From Colias croceus (taxonomy: Eukaryota; Arthropoda; Insecta; Lepidoptera; Pieridae), in the NCBI RefSeq assembly GCF_905220415.1, contig NC_059545.1, positions 6,148,001 through 6,212,000 on the forward strand: a stretch of 64,000 nucleotides of DNA, read 5' to 3'. Under the pieces are notes generated by a model. The model was not told where the DNA came from and made no database searches. It worked only from the letters and a program-made list of their open reading frames with translations. Made by a program: the position numbers and the translations under genes. This document shows, in pieces, positions 12,401-23,519 of the stretch. The first letter of the stretch is position 1, and every line of letters starts with the position of its first letter.

Positions 12401-12953
12401 AAAAATATATGTAGGTATTTAGAAGTCGTATCCTACAGCTCATATTTTAAAAACATTGATAATTACTATAATTAATTTTTGTAGTCACCCCGTACAAACA
12501 ATTTTCAAATAAAATGTAGCCTGTAAAATGTATTTTACAAAACAAAGATAGGGAAGGAGCCGTGGGTTATGTCGGATTCTTACCGACAAATATAAATGTT
12601 ATCAACAACAAACAGACAATGAAATTCTAACCATTGTTTTGACTTTTGAGGACTATAAAAGTTTCATTTTGCATAGCAATTGCCCTTTTTTGCTATTTTT
12701 AAACATATATACTTAGTTAAGTAAATAAAAGATTAATTTATAAATAAAAGATTAGAAAACTTACCGTTTACTTTTCCTTCCATATCATGGTTAGTATCTG
12801 TAGAATTACTATTACTAGCTAATTGTATATTTTCCGTAAAAGTATCACACGAAGGAAGCGCTTCAATATTATTTTTTCTTTCAAACTTTATATCAACATT
12901 GTTCTCCGAGTTCATTTTGTCAATTTCATTGTCCTTTTGTACTTTTGTTTCTT
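3298..12953 (-). CDS. Unrecognised acidic protein, three C-terminal exons
   Basis: Three coding exons join in frame on the minus strand: 12953-12765, 4507-4249 and 3454-3298 (stop TAA). Donors are GTAAGT and GTGAGT, acceptors are TTTCAG, ATCAG and TTAAG, and phases match at both joins (1 and 2). Together they give about 200 residues rich in Glu, Asp, Asn and Ser, without membrane segments, ending in a more conserved-looking segment (TRWEALADIAAELPP, then VDPVTGQIY). I do not recognise the family. The 5' exons were not found with confidence; the first listed exon needs one base from an upstream exon, and a possible 7-base microexon lies at 13021-13015. The 8.3 kb intron holds a LINE fragment and several MITEs. 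A nuclear or scaffold role is only a guess from composition. Confidence 0.7.
3610..4051. mobile_element. TA-flanked MITE, CAGGGTGTCCCAC ends
   Basis: Inverted ends read CAGGGTGTCCCACTATTGG and its near-complement, extending about 30 bases to ACTAAGC, with TA on both sides. The first eight bases match the mariner-like copies elsewhere in the window. No coding capacity is seen. It lies in the 3'-most intron of the acidic-protein gene. Confidence 0.85.
4605..4885. repeat. Two tRNA-like elements head to head
   Basis: A minus-strand unit (about 4609-4710) and a plus-strand unit (about 4770-4880) each carry tRNA-like internal promoter boxes: a GGCCGAGTTGGTCAGGC type A box in the plus copy and GGTTCGAATCCC / GGTTCGATTTCC B boxes. 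The outer ends are inverted copies of an A/T-rich run (AAAAGAATAAAAAA / TTTTTTGTATTCTTT). The anticodon arm cannot form a normal 7-base loop, so these are tRNA-derived repeats and not tRNA genes. A third copy is at 53717-53846. Confidence 0.7.
4890..6168. other. Intronic stretch with LINE-tail-like repeat and GT microsatellite
   Basis: No coding exon is seen. About 5668-5870 resembles a LINE 3' tail (reiterated TTCAAA followed by conserved-looking non-coding sequence). A (GT)n microsatellite runs at about 5885-5911. Confidence 0.4.
6171..7920. mobile_element. Non-autonomous element with CCGATATCGG-rich ends
   Basis: The outer ends are inverted: GCGTTTTCACATTATCCG on the left and its near-complement on the right at 7885-7920. 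Each end carries a second, inner version of the same terminus (CTTTCACATTATCCGAT near 6255 and its complement near 7805-7826), plus iterated GATATC/CCGATATCGG palindromes. The interior is AT-rich without a credible reading frame and contains a nested hairpin MITE at 6869-7040. Confidence 0.75.
6869..7040. mobile_element. Near-perfect hairpin MITE, TAA target duplication
   Basis: The element starts GGCCCCGTTTCCACCTGCA and ends with its exact complement. The two arms pair over about 70 bases, around a short centre. TAA lies on both sides (6866-6868 and 7041-7043), as in PIF/Harbinger-type MITEs. It encodes nothing. Confidence 0.9.
8121..9402 (+). mobile_element. 5'-truncated LINE with intact reverse-transcriptase C-terminal half
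   Basis: An open frame running to the stop at 9371 encodes the second half of a non-LTR reverse transcriptase: LDISKAFDRVWH, then GVPQGSVLSATLF, then the catalytic YADDS box near 8460, followed by a thumb-like domain and C-terminal tail. The upstream ATG at 8094 lies in flanking DNA, so the frame's start is accidental. The copy ends in a run of about 27 A after an AATAAA, showing recent target-primed insertion. The endonuclease and first RT motifs are missing. The box sequences suit a Jockey/CR1-type LINE, but I cannot fix the clade. It sits in an intron of the acidic-protein gene. Confidence 0.9.
9470..11818. mobile_element. TA-flanked element with iterated TTTTCGTCC motif
   Basis: The termini read GGGTCATTGCGCTGGTTTTC and a complement of the same (GCGCAATTACCC), with TA on each side. 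The motif TTTTCGTCCA, or its complement, recurs inside at about 9487, 9676, 9694, 9716, 11085, 11152, 11182, 11360 and 11777. No transposase is visible. A second MITE (10119-10720) is nested inside. A relative with the same ends but a different internal motif is at 25108-26841. Confidence 0.8.
10119..10720. mobile_element. MITE, AGGTGGACTTCCGACC ends, TTA target duplication
   Basis: Inverted ends AGGTGGACTTCCGACC and GGTCGGAAGTCCACCT are flanked by TTA at 10116-10118 and 10721-10723. Subterminal parts are GC-rich and full of GCAGCGACAGTGACGC-like repeats; the centre is AT-rich. The open frame at 10202-10606 is an accident of these repeats. Harbinger-type by its target site. Confidence 0.85.
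11821..12763. other. Intron sequence, no gene
   Basis: No exon is supported. A repeat fragment at about 12545-12590 (GGAGCCGTGGGTTATGTCGG...) matches, in inverse orientation, one at about 34118-34160. Confidence 0.4.
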
Positions 12954-13014
12954 CTGAAAGTTAAAGTGTGTGTTTAAAACACCTAAAGCATTTAAATAAC
13001 TTTAATGCTCTATA

Positions 13015-13021
13015 CTTACTG
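13015..13021 (-). other. Possible 7-base microexon of the acidic-protein gene
   Basis: On the minus strand a pyrimidine-rich tract and TTACCAG precede ATTTTCA, which is followed directly by a strong GTAAGT donor. The next exon (12953) starts after a 61-base intron. Phase arithmetic fits (phase 0 in, phase 1 out). With no upstream exon found this stays tentative. Confidence 0.2.
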
Positions 13022-16000
13022 AAAATCTGGTAATAAATTATGTATATAAAAAAAAAACACAAAGTAAAGTAATTCATAAAGTATCTTGCAATATTGAAGA
13101 ATAATTTAGAGACAACAGCTAATTCTAAAGCTATCCATAATCAATTAAGTAGCTACCTATCATTTGTTGATGTGCGAAATCAATACTTAGTAATTACCGT
13201 GTCAGACAAGATTAGGTGTCTACTGTCTACTGTCTATCAAGCACCACGTATATCAAGAAGTAATAGGTTTACGATACAAACACACGGCGCTATTTTTGGC
13301 CGCAAGTTCCTATCGTTTTTACTGTAGGTATTAGCACAGAGTACCTACAGACTAATAATTATTATACACTACGTATACAAGTATTAGCACGGAGGCATTT
13401 CTTCTACAGCTGTTACTTTGCTATAAACAGTTACTAACTAAGTAACTAGGTAATTATACGAAAATATTATTTACTCGTCACATAATAAAACTTAGTTCCC
13501 TTTACCACGGCTAAGCAGAGGAAAAACGAAATTCCTAGCCTCTTTATGAACAAATAGGAAATTGCTGGACAGCAATCTTACGGTATTAGCGAAGATATTT
13601 ACATAGAGGCTAGAGCGCGTTCTCCTACTCCTACAAGGTACCCGGTAACTCTACTCTACTCTACCTTATTTAGTTAGGTACTAGCTTACCGCCCGCGGCT
13701 TCGCCCGCTTATTCTAAAACGATTTGAGATTTAAACTATCCTATCTCTCAAGTTGGATCGAACTGCACATGGTGTGCGAATTTTATTATAGTCGGTTAAG
13801 TGACAAACATTGTGACACGAGATTTATATATATTAAGACTATGTCATTTTAATGATTATACCAATGATGTAATAATTCTACCTTATTTATATCGTACGAC
13901 TTTAGGGATATCGTTTTATAACTAACCGTTTTATAAATGCATATAGTTACTCGAGTAAATACTTCCTTCACTTTTAATACTAGCCCTTTTTTAATTATTA
14001 TGATTTTTCGTAGTTGAAAATTGAAATACGTAACTATTTGCTTTGTATGGATCGGAAGTATTTTTGAAGAATTTTATCCAAGGGATAAATGTATTCAGAC
14101 GTTAAATTTATTCTGTACTTTTATTATTTGAAGGAAAAACCATTCGAAGTTATTTTTTTTTAATTATGTCGTTTACATAATATTACCTATATATCAAGTT
14201 ATAAACGCGAAAGAAATGCTATAAAAGGAAATGTGCAAAAACTTAGCATCTCCTTGCGATAAGAAAAAGTGGTAGGTATGTCCGCAGATAGTAGTATGGG
14301 GTGGTAAGTTATTACAGGCGATACTGTTTCCGACAACCACGTTCATGGCAGTTAACATTTCCTAGTAGAAAAACGACCGCAATAGTGCCATTTAATTTAA
14401 TATTTACGGATATTGTAACGCACAGAACACGTGTACACGTTGCCTTAAAATATACATGAACCTATTATAGACCTATCATAATGTGAAATTGTTTTATTGG
14501 GATTGAAGCGTGAGTGAAACTTTAAAATAAGTAAAGATATTCATATTCATATAAAAAAAGTGTGGCACTCGGGGACTGCCGAGGTAAAGCTATTGCATAG
14601 CATGCCTTCAAGCCACACCTCCGCCCGTCGGAGTGGAGGCGTGAGGTTTTTTCGTTACGGAATTTCTAGATTCGGTCCCCGCGCTCAAGGCCTGCGATAG
14701 AAGCTATGCAATAGCTTAAAAATATTTCAAATAAAACGAATTCTCCATGTATACGAATGACATTTAGAAGTAAAAAATAAAAAAAAGTCGTATCTAACTA
14801 ATGGGTTGGATAACTTTGCATATCTAATTCAGATTGGATCTCACCGCCACGAATGGCTGTAATCTGTATGGTAAATTTAGCATCAAGGTTTTACTCATAT
14901 TCACTTCGTCCATTAGAATAAGTAACTAAACTATGTTATTTTATACACTATTAATGGTCATTGCATATATAAAACATTTTTATAATGTAAGTATATTAGG
15001 TACCTAGGTATATTCTACATAATATTATGAAAGTGACATTAGTTTCCTTGGCAGGTAGGTATAATAACCATTACGAATTGAAATATATTATGTATAATAA
15101 TATAATACTTAGTTACTCGTTGGTTTGAACAAAAATTAAAGGATATTTCGGTCTCAGACTCTCAGCTATTATTAAGACTGGGAATCACTGGGAATATTTA
15201 TTGTCTATGTTGTAACTGTAAGAAAAGTGCTCGAGATATATTGTTTAATACCTGTTGCATTAGTTTGTATATCAGCCATATTTGGAGCGCTGCTAGTGCA
15301 GCCCATGATGCGTGGTATTTATATTTAGAATGCCATTGATCAAATATACGAGGCTTTGAGGGAATGTTTTGACGAGTACCACCTCACAAGGCACCCAGTC
15401 AACTACTACAACTAAACTCCACTGCGCACTTCATAAGATCGTATCGTATATACCTATTAGGTACGGGAGGAGTAAGCCCACTCAGCTGACCTCGCAACCC
15501 CCTTCGCGTTTTTCAAATTAAACGAGTGTAAAGCATTCTTCCACTTTGACGCAATTACTGTTAGGTACTTAGTTAGGATTTTGTTTTTAATACAACCTTC
15601 ATGCATAAATTCTTTTGTTGAAACGAAATACTCATTAGAATGCCTTAGCACTTTGTTCGTAGTGAAGGAAAATATATGTACTTAGTCTATAAATACATTA
15701 TGTAGAGTCATGTTAGGTATTTAAATTTTCTTGTGATTTATGAAAAATATCAAAATCAAATAAAAGCCTGTCTTACGATACATTCACGGAGATATTAAAT
15801 GATTTATTTTTTACAACCCTTTTTTATCGGCTTTAATCGAGTGAGCTTCATCAATAACAGGCTAAATAGGGACAGATTCTAGAAAAGTTCCTACATAAAA
15901 TGCTTTTTCCATCACAATAAACTTCATTTGTACTAGAAAGTAGATAAAGGTATATATTTTTATATGTGCAGGTACTTTATCTATCTATAAATAAATAAAG

Positions 16001-17066
16001 CCCAAACTATTACTAAAGAAATATGACATGTCTATGATTATGATGCTATAATAAAGAATTTTGATAAAAACGCTAAAATGGAGGATGAAAGTTTTTACTT
16101 TTTCTTTTTTTTATATTAGAGTGGGCAAACGGGCTTGTGGAGCGCCTAATCGTAAGCGAGTCCACCGCCCATATTCATCTACAGGGGTTTCTGCAAGTGC
16201 GTTGCCGACTTTTTGAGATGGAGGTAAGTAAGTACCTACACTCTCTTCTTGAAGACACTCAAGTTGTAGCCATTAGGAAACGTCGCTGCGGGGAGGCTAT
16301 TCCATAATTTGATAGTGCGTGGCAAAAAGTTACGAGAAAAACGCACTGTACTCGTAGGTACGCCAAAGATCTAAGTGGTGAGCATGAAACTTTGCCTTGT
16401 GTCGGGCAGAACGATGGTGGAATTCTGCGGCAGGTATCAGTTTTACTACTTACTAGTTAACTAGTTAGTTATACATACTTAGTATATTATTATTAGTCTG
16501 TGGTTATACATTAACGTTAAATATTTATATTTTTTTATTTTATATTTCGTAAAATAGGTATCTTTATTTTTATGACATAAAAATAGAGATACCGTGGTAA
16601 TTGATAGATGATATTATCTATATATGTTGTCACTACCACAGCAACACCTTTGTACGGATAGCTACAAATTTATTTTTAAACTGCATAGCTACCTAGGTAC
16701 ATAGTTGTAGTTGACCCCATGTCCATTGTCCACAAACAAACAAACTCTTCAGCTTTATAAAATTAGTATAGATAAATTACTAAGTATAGGTAATAGATAC
16801 CTAATTCATAAGGAAATAAGTCACACATTATTACTTTTTTGCCATTTAATCACTTCCTTTTCATGCCAACAAAAATTTTATAGATAAGTTAGGTACCTAC
16901 CTACATAATAAAATCCGAACTGACGAACTCGTTGAACTGAAGAGATATCTTTAAATGACCTTACATTCAATATACCTATCATACCGATATCGCATAATGA
17001 CAGAAAATCTTATAAGAATTGCTTAAAAAACTGAAAACAAACAAAAAAAATGTTAATTACAAATTT
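13022..17066. other. Gene-poor stretch
   Basis: I see no coding exon. Contents: a CGGCTTCGCCCG-core repeat at about 13681-13842 that closely matches 62100-62265; a structured repeat at 14560-14717; and a decayed repeat at about 16106-16440 (TCATCTACAGGGGTTTCTGC region) that looks like an old retroelement tail. Confidence 0.45.
14560..14717 (+). repeat. Structured 158-bp repeat, copy 1
   Basis: This copy is nearly identical to 46924-47083. Two pairs of complementary arms interleave: GTGTGGC (14560) with GCCACAC (14612), and AGCTATTGCATAG (14588) with CTATGCAATAGCT (14704). A conserved GC-rich middle (CGTCGGAGTGGAGGCGTGAG) lies between. No open frame is kept. It may be a SINE-like or RNA-derived repeat. 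Confidence 0.65.
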
Positions 17067-17072
17067 TTTATT
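17067..17072 (-). terminator. Polyadenylation signal of the RidA gene
   Basis: AATAAA on the minus strand about 85 bases after the RidA stop codon. Confidence 0.6.
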
Positions 17073-17155
17073 TGGTTGACAATCTAACAACATCGGTGTC
17101 GATGGAGGATATTATTGGATATAACCGATAATATCGGTATATATGTTATTCAATT

Positions 17156-19500
17156 TTAAATACGGGCACACGGACAGGGCCCTGCTTCAGCAATAACGAG
17201 GTCTCCGCTGAGGGCAATCGCTTCGATTTCGACAGCAGCTCCGAGCGGCAATTTTGCGACTTGATATGTAGCTCGCGCTGGACAGTCTTTTGGAAAATCT
17301 ATAACATGCAAATAATTGTAATTTTAGTAAAGAATATACTGCTATAGTCGAGCCAATTTAATAGGCAACATTTGACGTCTATCAATTTTATCTTCGAAGA
17401 GAGGTAACCTGCTTAAAAACATCGATTAAAGTGTATTAATCGATACGGATTTGAAACATTTGTCAATCGAATTTATTAATTTATGATGATTTTTATTCAC
17501 AAGTAATCAATGCATTCGATTCTAGATGTCAGATTTCGATTTTATGAGTAACGTCTCTAGTATTTAAAAAGAAAAAAGGTTTATTGACACAAAATTGTAG
17601 CGACGTCAGTTCTTCAATTCAGAAATTGTTTATTATGTTTAGGATGGTTTATCAGTAAAATGAAATCTTAAAATAACTTCTATCGGTCATTATTAATATA
17701 AATACGTAATCGTAATTGAAAAAAGTTAAGCAAATGTGCAGTTCTAACAAAACGAAATATCATGTTATTCTATGTCGTCGTTACTAGGTTACGTTGTTGA
17801 ATTTTGTTGAACTGTCAAATGTTGCCTATTAAAATGGCTCTACTATAAATGGGTAGTTATAAACGTAATTTTAAGATTATCAATTTTCTTGTCATAGGTT
17901 GAAATGCAAAATAACAAAGAATAGTTCAGAATCAGTTGAATGGATTTTTGGTATTCAGATCACCATCAGGATATATATATATTTAGTTATACCTAATAAT
18001 AATAATTAGTAAGCAATAACTACATAACTATAATACTTACATTGTGCATAGACTTGATTAACCGCTTGAAAGTCGTCCATATTGAGGAGTAAAATCGTAG
18101 TCTTTATGACGCCAGCCAGTGACGAGCCCCCAGCTTCAAGGATGTGCTTGAGATTATCCAACGCCTGCTTAGCTTGTGCTTCAGCGCCTCCACACACCAA
18201 CTGGGCTTGAGGGTCCATACCTAACACGCCAGATACATATAGCGTTTTATCGGCCAATATTGCTTGACTGAAAATATAATTTTTTTTTTAAACTACTAAC
18301 TAGTAGTTTAACTTAAGGGTAGGTATACTTATAGTACCTAGTAGATATCTTAGTAGATATCAATAATCTTCCTAAAATTATTTCGCAATTCGCTACCAGC
18401 AGCCAATCTCAATTGAGACAAGCTGCGAAGGATGCAAAGTTTTGTCGATTTCCACTAACTATTCCAACACTCTCTTACATCAAGACATTTTGATCTGCAA
18501 TCGAACATGCTAAAAAGTAAGAACAGGAGCAACGAAGCAGCTTTTTAACCGACTTAAAAAGGATGAGTTTCTCGAGTCAACTGTATTTTTCTTTTTATAT
18601 ATGTATATGTATATTGTTTTAGCTTTGCTACCTCAGACAACCGTGTCTATGTATAGTATATGTAGTTAATAATTATGTACTACACTTTTTCGAAAGAATT
18701 ATCGTGACATATACCTATTCGAAAAAGAGAAAAATTACAATAAATTTGAAATCTATTTCAATTTTCAAGTAACTACCTACATAGTCATTTACCTTATCAA
18801 GAATTTTCTAAATGAAGGTAATGAAGTGCCTTTTAATTTAATTAATGCATGCAGACTAACGTTAAAGAAACGTCAGTAACGCATAATAAATTAGATGTAA
18901 ATGTGTTTTATTTACAAATGCTTGTCGAGAATTATAACTTAAGTGGATTTATAAAGGTCACATGGTTTTATTTTAAAAGTGTTATTATGTGTGGTACATT
19001 AACATACATATTACATACTTCAGAAATTTCAAAATTTGTATAGGTCTTAACAGGTAGGTATATCCACGTTTTCTCACAATATATCAATTAAAATAATGTC
19101 TATAAAACAATATTTCATAACATCTTAGTACCTACATAGGTAGGTACTTAAAATTTTAGACATTAATTGTTTTTTTTTTTTGTGTTGAAACCATAAAATA
19201 TGGAAACACTGTAGAGTGTAGCTAATATTTCGTATGTTCTAAGTCCACATAAATTAGCATTATCATTACTTCGATTTGACACCTTAGATTGAAATAAAAT
19301 TTAAAAGATATGATAATTTAACCAAAATTCCAATACAAAATCGATAGACATTGAAAACATAAATTTATAGATCGGAATTCATTTACAATAACCTACCTGT
19401 AAGGTCCAACGGGCTTATAAATTTCAGGTGAGGTAACAATAGTCTTAGTTACTCTATGTGTATTACAACCCGGCACTGCCTCATTGTTGGATGAATTCAT
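17156..19500 (-). CDS. RidA/UK114-family 2-iminobutanoate/2-iminopropanoate deaminase
   Basis: Exons 19500-19397, 18267-18041 and 17298-17156 join in frame to 157 residues. The RidA family (YjgF/YER057c/UK114) hydrolyses reactive enamine/imine intermediates released by PLP enzymes, chiefly in cytosol and mitochondria. The sequence shows the family's hallmarks in order: PVGPYSQAI near residue 30, LYVSGVLGMDP near 42-52, a QAKQALDNLKHILEAGG helix, and the C-terminal PARATYQVAKLPLGAAVEIEAIA near 117-138, whose Arg is the expected substrate carboxylate-binding residue. The N-terminus is about 20 residues longer than in typical 137-residue homologues; a later start is not available inside the first exon. 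Junction phases are 2 and 1. The C-terminal CPCARI is unusual. Confidence 0.93.
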
Positions 19501-20024
19501 TGTGGCCCACACGTCTGTTTTCCTCCTGGCACTAAATAATTCTGTATTCTTCAATCAGTGTTAAATGCTAAGGTCAAAAGATCAAACCTCTTTTCAGATA
19601 ATAATTTACTTGACGGATCCAGATAAGTTTTATCGTTAACTCAAATTCAACATCAATTAACAATTTTGATTTTAAAATTTTACAAAATGGGGTTCATTCT
19701 GAGTATGATAACGATATAACGATGATTGATGTTTATATTTGCATATTATCATAATGTGTCAATATTTTCGTAAGAGGATTTATGTGAATATGACCTTGTC
19801 TTGTGCCTTGTCTATAAGTTATTAACAGAGCCTTAAACATTACCTACCAAATAATCGATAAAGTCCTAAGTTCTGACGAAGTACGTATCATCAAGCACAT
19901 AGGTTGCTGCATGCACATCTGGCAGCGATATATTATTATGATGGCGACAGGCTGATAAGGACTAAAGAATATAGTGTTATAGAGTGTTATAAAGAAAGTG
20001 CTTAGCTTTGGAATAATATGGGTA

Positions 20025-20800
20025 ATCTATACTAGTATTATAAAGCTGAAGAGTTTGTTTGTTTGTTTGTTTGAACGCGCTAATCTCAGGAACTACAGGT
20101 TCGATTTGAAAAATTCTTTCGGTGTTGGATAGCCCATTTATCGAGGAAGGCTATATATCATCACGCTAAGACCAACACGAGTGGAGCAATGCGGGTGAAA
20201 CCGCGCGGCACAGCTAGTGACGAATATAATTCTACCAAGTTACGAATGATCATAATGCGACTGATAAGATCAGTATCAGTAGCATTCGACGTTATGAATA
20301 TGATTGCCCTCATAACAGCATCAACAGAAGTCTGTTTAATAATATACGGAGGAAAATCAGTATCGATAAGAATAGATGAAGAAAGAAAGTGTTAATTCAA
20401 ATTGTCAATATTGACGTTATGTAGGTACATGAATTAAATAATTAATAAATTAGAATTTCTTCATGAAATATGGGAAGATTAACCAACTCTTAGACATTAA
20501 AAAAAATCCATATTTTATCAGGGTCGCTATTCCCGACCGACTTTAGGGCTTGGTGCACCATATTTTAGTTATCTATACTAATACATATATATATTATAAA
20601 GCTGAAGAGTTTATTTGTTTGTTTGTTTGAACGCGCTTATCTCAGGAACTACTGGTCCGATTTGAAAAATTCTTCCGGTGATAGATAGATTTTGTATATA
20701 GCCCATTTTTTTCGAGGAAGGATAAAGGCTATAATATATCATCACCCTAAGACCAACAGGAGCGGAGAAATGCGGGTGAAACCGCGCGGCATAGCTAGTA
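20025..20800 (-). repeat. Two copies of a CGGTTTCACCCGC-type moth repeat
   Basis: About 20025-20218 and 20572-20800 share the run from ATTATAAAGCTGAAGAGTTTG through 'GAACGCGCTAATCTCAGGAACTAC' to GCGGGTGAAACCGCGCGGC. More copies, some inverted, are at about 27420-27612, 40086-40290 and 42055-42255. The conserved ends suggest a Helitron-like or other non-autonomous mobile family. The 19501-21424 interval has no supported gene. Confidence 0.7.
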
Positions 20801-21424
20801 CCTAGATAATATTAATGTCAAATTTAACATTAACAGTTAACGGTGACTTTTACAGTGACTGCGAAATGGGTTGCACTGGGTTGCACCAACGTATTTTTTC
20901 GTTATTGCGATTATTTGTAGATTACAGGATTTCAGTTTTTAAGAGAAGTGGTACAATGTTTTTAGTTATTTTTGTATATGTACTCCATTATTATTATCCT
21001 CCATATTCAGTTCACTAATTATTGCAGGTACTTTGTATATAGGTCAAATCAAAATGTTCAAAAACCTAGAAGCTGAATAGTCTAGTAATGAATAAAAAAA
21101 AAAGTCGTATTGTCAGTGTCAAACATTTGTAAATGTCAACTTATATATCAAATGTCAATGGCCAATGAATACGAATAACCCTTAAATTACTTTACTCTTT
21201 GGAATAACCGGAATAACCATTGCGAATAACTCATGAGGTTATTTACAAATTTGTAAATTATATTTTTTTAAATAAAGACATTTGACTTCTATTATCAAGT
21301 GTGCGTATTTTATCAACTTTTATAATTTTGTTAAATTCCTTCGTTTCAATACATATATTCATTTATCAACTAATGCATATTATGTACAAAGCAATTTTAA
21401 TCTTTTTTTTTTCTTCTTTTAAAG

Positions 21425-21760
21425 ATGTTGCAGAGATTATTTACTTTGGCTAAGTCTGTATCGGGTATCAGCAAGGCCCTGGGAAATACAATGGCTACAA
21501 ATTACAGTATTGCCCACAATACCTTGAATAGTGCGAAATTGTTACAAGTACAATTACCTATTATAAATCCTGTCTGTACTTTGAAAGTCAAGGGAAGAGT
21601 ACAAAGGAGATGCCGGTCCTGTTACTTAGTGTATAGACAAGAACGCTTGTACAATATGTGTAAAGAACACCCACGTCATAAACAAGTCCTGCGGGCACCC
21701 AAGCCACACAACACTTGGATATTAACACACGCAAGTCAGAGTAAAGTGCGGCCATGGTAG
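21425..21760 (+). CDS. mRpL36: Mitochondrial large-subunit ribosomal protein bL36m
   Basis: A 111-residue protein. The last ~55 residues match bacterial-type bL36: KVKGRVQRRCRSCYLVYRQE followed by RLYNMCKEHPRHKQ, with the Cys-x2-Cys ... Cys ... His zinc-ribbon ligands. The Ser/Ala/Lys/Arg-rich N-terminus with few acidic residues suits a mitochondrial targeting peptide. bL36 sits in the large subunit near the GTPase-associated region; the m form serves mitochondrial translation. The ATG follows a TTTTTTTTCTTCTTTTAAAG tract that could be the acceptor of a 5'-UTR intron, so the start is well placed, but upstream exon evidence is absent. Confidence 0.93.
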   Translation: MLQRLFTLAKSVSGISKALGNTMATNYSIAHNTLNSAKLLQVQLPIINPVCTLKVKGRVQRRCRSCYLVYRQERLYNMCKEHPRHKQVLRAPKPHNTWILTHASQSKVRPW

Positions 21761-21769
21761 ACATTGAAA

Positions 21770-22417
21770 TATATACAACATTGATAAATTAGTTTAATTA
21801 AATTTAGTTTCCATTATAGATACTGTTTCCTTTATCTCCTTTAAAAAGTGAGTAAAATTTAGGTATATCATACAGATTAGCATTTAAGCAAGTGTGTTTA
21901 TAGTTTATACTTTACAATAATTATATTCTTTATTTTAAAATTTATCCAAATTCCAATCTACACTTATTACTCCATCTCCCCAATATTATTAGTCCAATGT
22001 TGCATAATTTTCCTAAGTTGCATTTTTATTTTTCACCTTTTCCTTTCTTATACCTTTCGTTTTTTTATCATATTAACATAAGATTAACAAAATCCTATAG
22101 TACCTAATCTTAGACAGATTTAAGGTTATTCAAGAGTTAAAGGAATTAAAGCAGAATTGAATAAAGGTTGGTTAAAGCAGTAAATTAGAGAATGAAAAAT
22201 TTTCACAAGAAATGGACTATATCTTAAATTTAAATCACATATTTTTATATGTGTACCTAATACATAATACTCCTTGAAAATAAATGGCTGAAATCAGAGC
22301 TGTCCCAATAACATTGCAATTGTCATAAGTTAATAAAAACTAAAGGCAAAGGTTGAAATGAAAAACTTATTTTCCAATAACATTTATTCAAATATAAAAA
22401 TTACAATATCTAATTAA
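21770..22417. other. Intergenic, no feature
   Basis: AT-rich sequence downstream of mRpL36; no gene or recognisable repeat. A possible AATAAA lies near 22158. Confidence 0.35.
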
Positions 22418-22467
22418 TAATATTATTTAGAGTCTAGTGATCAATCACTAGACTCTAAATAATATTA
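22418..22467. repeat. Perfect 50-base palindrome
   Basis: Two 24-base arms (TAATATTATTTAGAGTCTAG... and its exact complement) surround a 2-base centre, CA. It lies next to the left end of the inferred Harbinger-type element. Confidence 0.9.
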
Positions 22468-23168
22468 TGATGCCTATTATAGTACGCGTCACGTAAAAAG
22501 AACGCTGGATGATAGTGATGGGGTGTGTTTGCGCATGGATCGAGTTTTGCACGAAAGCTATGTGCCGATTATTTTATTTTTGAACTAGGCTCGCGAATCG
22601 TGGCTTCGCAACTACCTATTTGTTATTCTTATACCACCTCATAACACCAAATAGACCGATAATGCCCGGTTCCTATATTCAACGGATCGTCATAGTATCA
22701 AAGCTACTATCCGTTTTTCTAGAACTAACTACGAGTCGTTATTACCGTTCCACAATTTATTTCTTGACGTGCTATCGACGGACATCCGTTGGTCATAAAA
22801 ATACCGAGCCCTCTTCACTCACAGATGTGCGTTTCGTTATAAGCCAAATTGAAATTAAAATAACACAAAATTCAGGACAAAATAAGTTAAATATACAGCC
22901 GAATTATAAACTTTAAGAATAAAGTTTCTTATTAATAAAGAACTAATACTAAAGAACTATATATTTGTAGACATCTGCGTGATAATTTTCCTTCTAAACA
23001 ACCTAATGCGTTACACAGAAAGCAAAAACGGAACGTTTTTCTCGCGCACGCGTGCCTTGCTTGTCAGTTGTCAAATTATTGTCATTCATTGTTGATTGAT
23101 GATTCATTGTCAAGTTTTATAATTAAAGAATAACAATACAACGACCACTCTTTATATATTTATTAAAA

Positions 23169-23519
23169 ATGGATATTACGCCGGTAAGTACGCCTTTATA
23201 TTTCTTCTTTAAAATCGTCTGCCGCTTACTTTTTGCTTCGGACACTTTTAAAGTCAAACATACATTTCTGTTACAGAAATCGAAGGCTATGAGTAAAGAC
23301 GAGATTGCTCAATTATTTTACCTAACCAGTAAGGAGACTAATGCTTCTACGAATAAATTAAAGGATGAATGTTGGACTTCGTTGACCAACACATTTAATG
23401 CAAAAATTGGTCAAATACCTACCAGGAAAACTTTTTATTTTCAGCCAAAAAATTCAAACATAATAAGGATGATGGACAAATATTATGAAGAAATAATTGA
23501 AATACTGAACACACAATAA
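23169..23519 (+). CDS. Small spliced protein, possibly Myb/SANT-like
   Basis: Exon 1 is 23169-23183 (MDITP) with donor GTAAGT; exon 2 is 23277-23519 after acceptor TTACAG. The 93-base intron is itself open and in frame, so retention would add 31 residues. The spliced product has about 85 residues: KSKAMSKDEIAQLFYLTSKE, then CWTSLTNTFNAKIGQIPTRK and a helix ending in EEIIEILNTQ. The W...FN...PT(R) pattern recalls the short Myb/SANT-like proteins that accompany Harbinger transposases, and a HARBI1 relic lies 0.9 kb away. It could instead be a host gene. Assignment is by pattern only. Confidence 0.5.
   Translation: MDITPVSTPLYFFFKIVCRLLFASDTFKVKHTFLLQKSKAMSKDEIAQLFYLTSKETNASTNKLKDECWTSLTNTFNAKIGQIPTRKTFYFQPKNSNIIRMMDKYYEEIIEILNTQ

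Noticed and set aside
15457..15651. 64-residue minus-strand frame
   Set aside because: No splice signals or known motif; reads into repeat-like AT-rich sequence.
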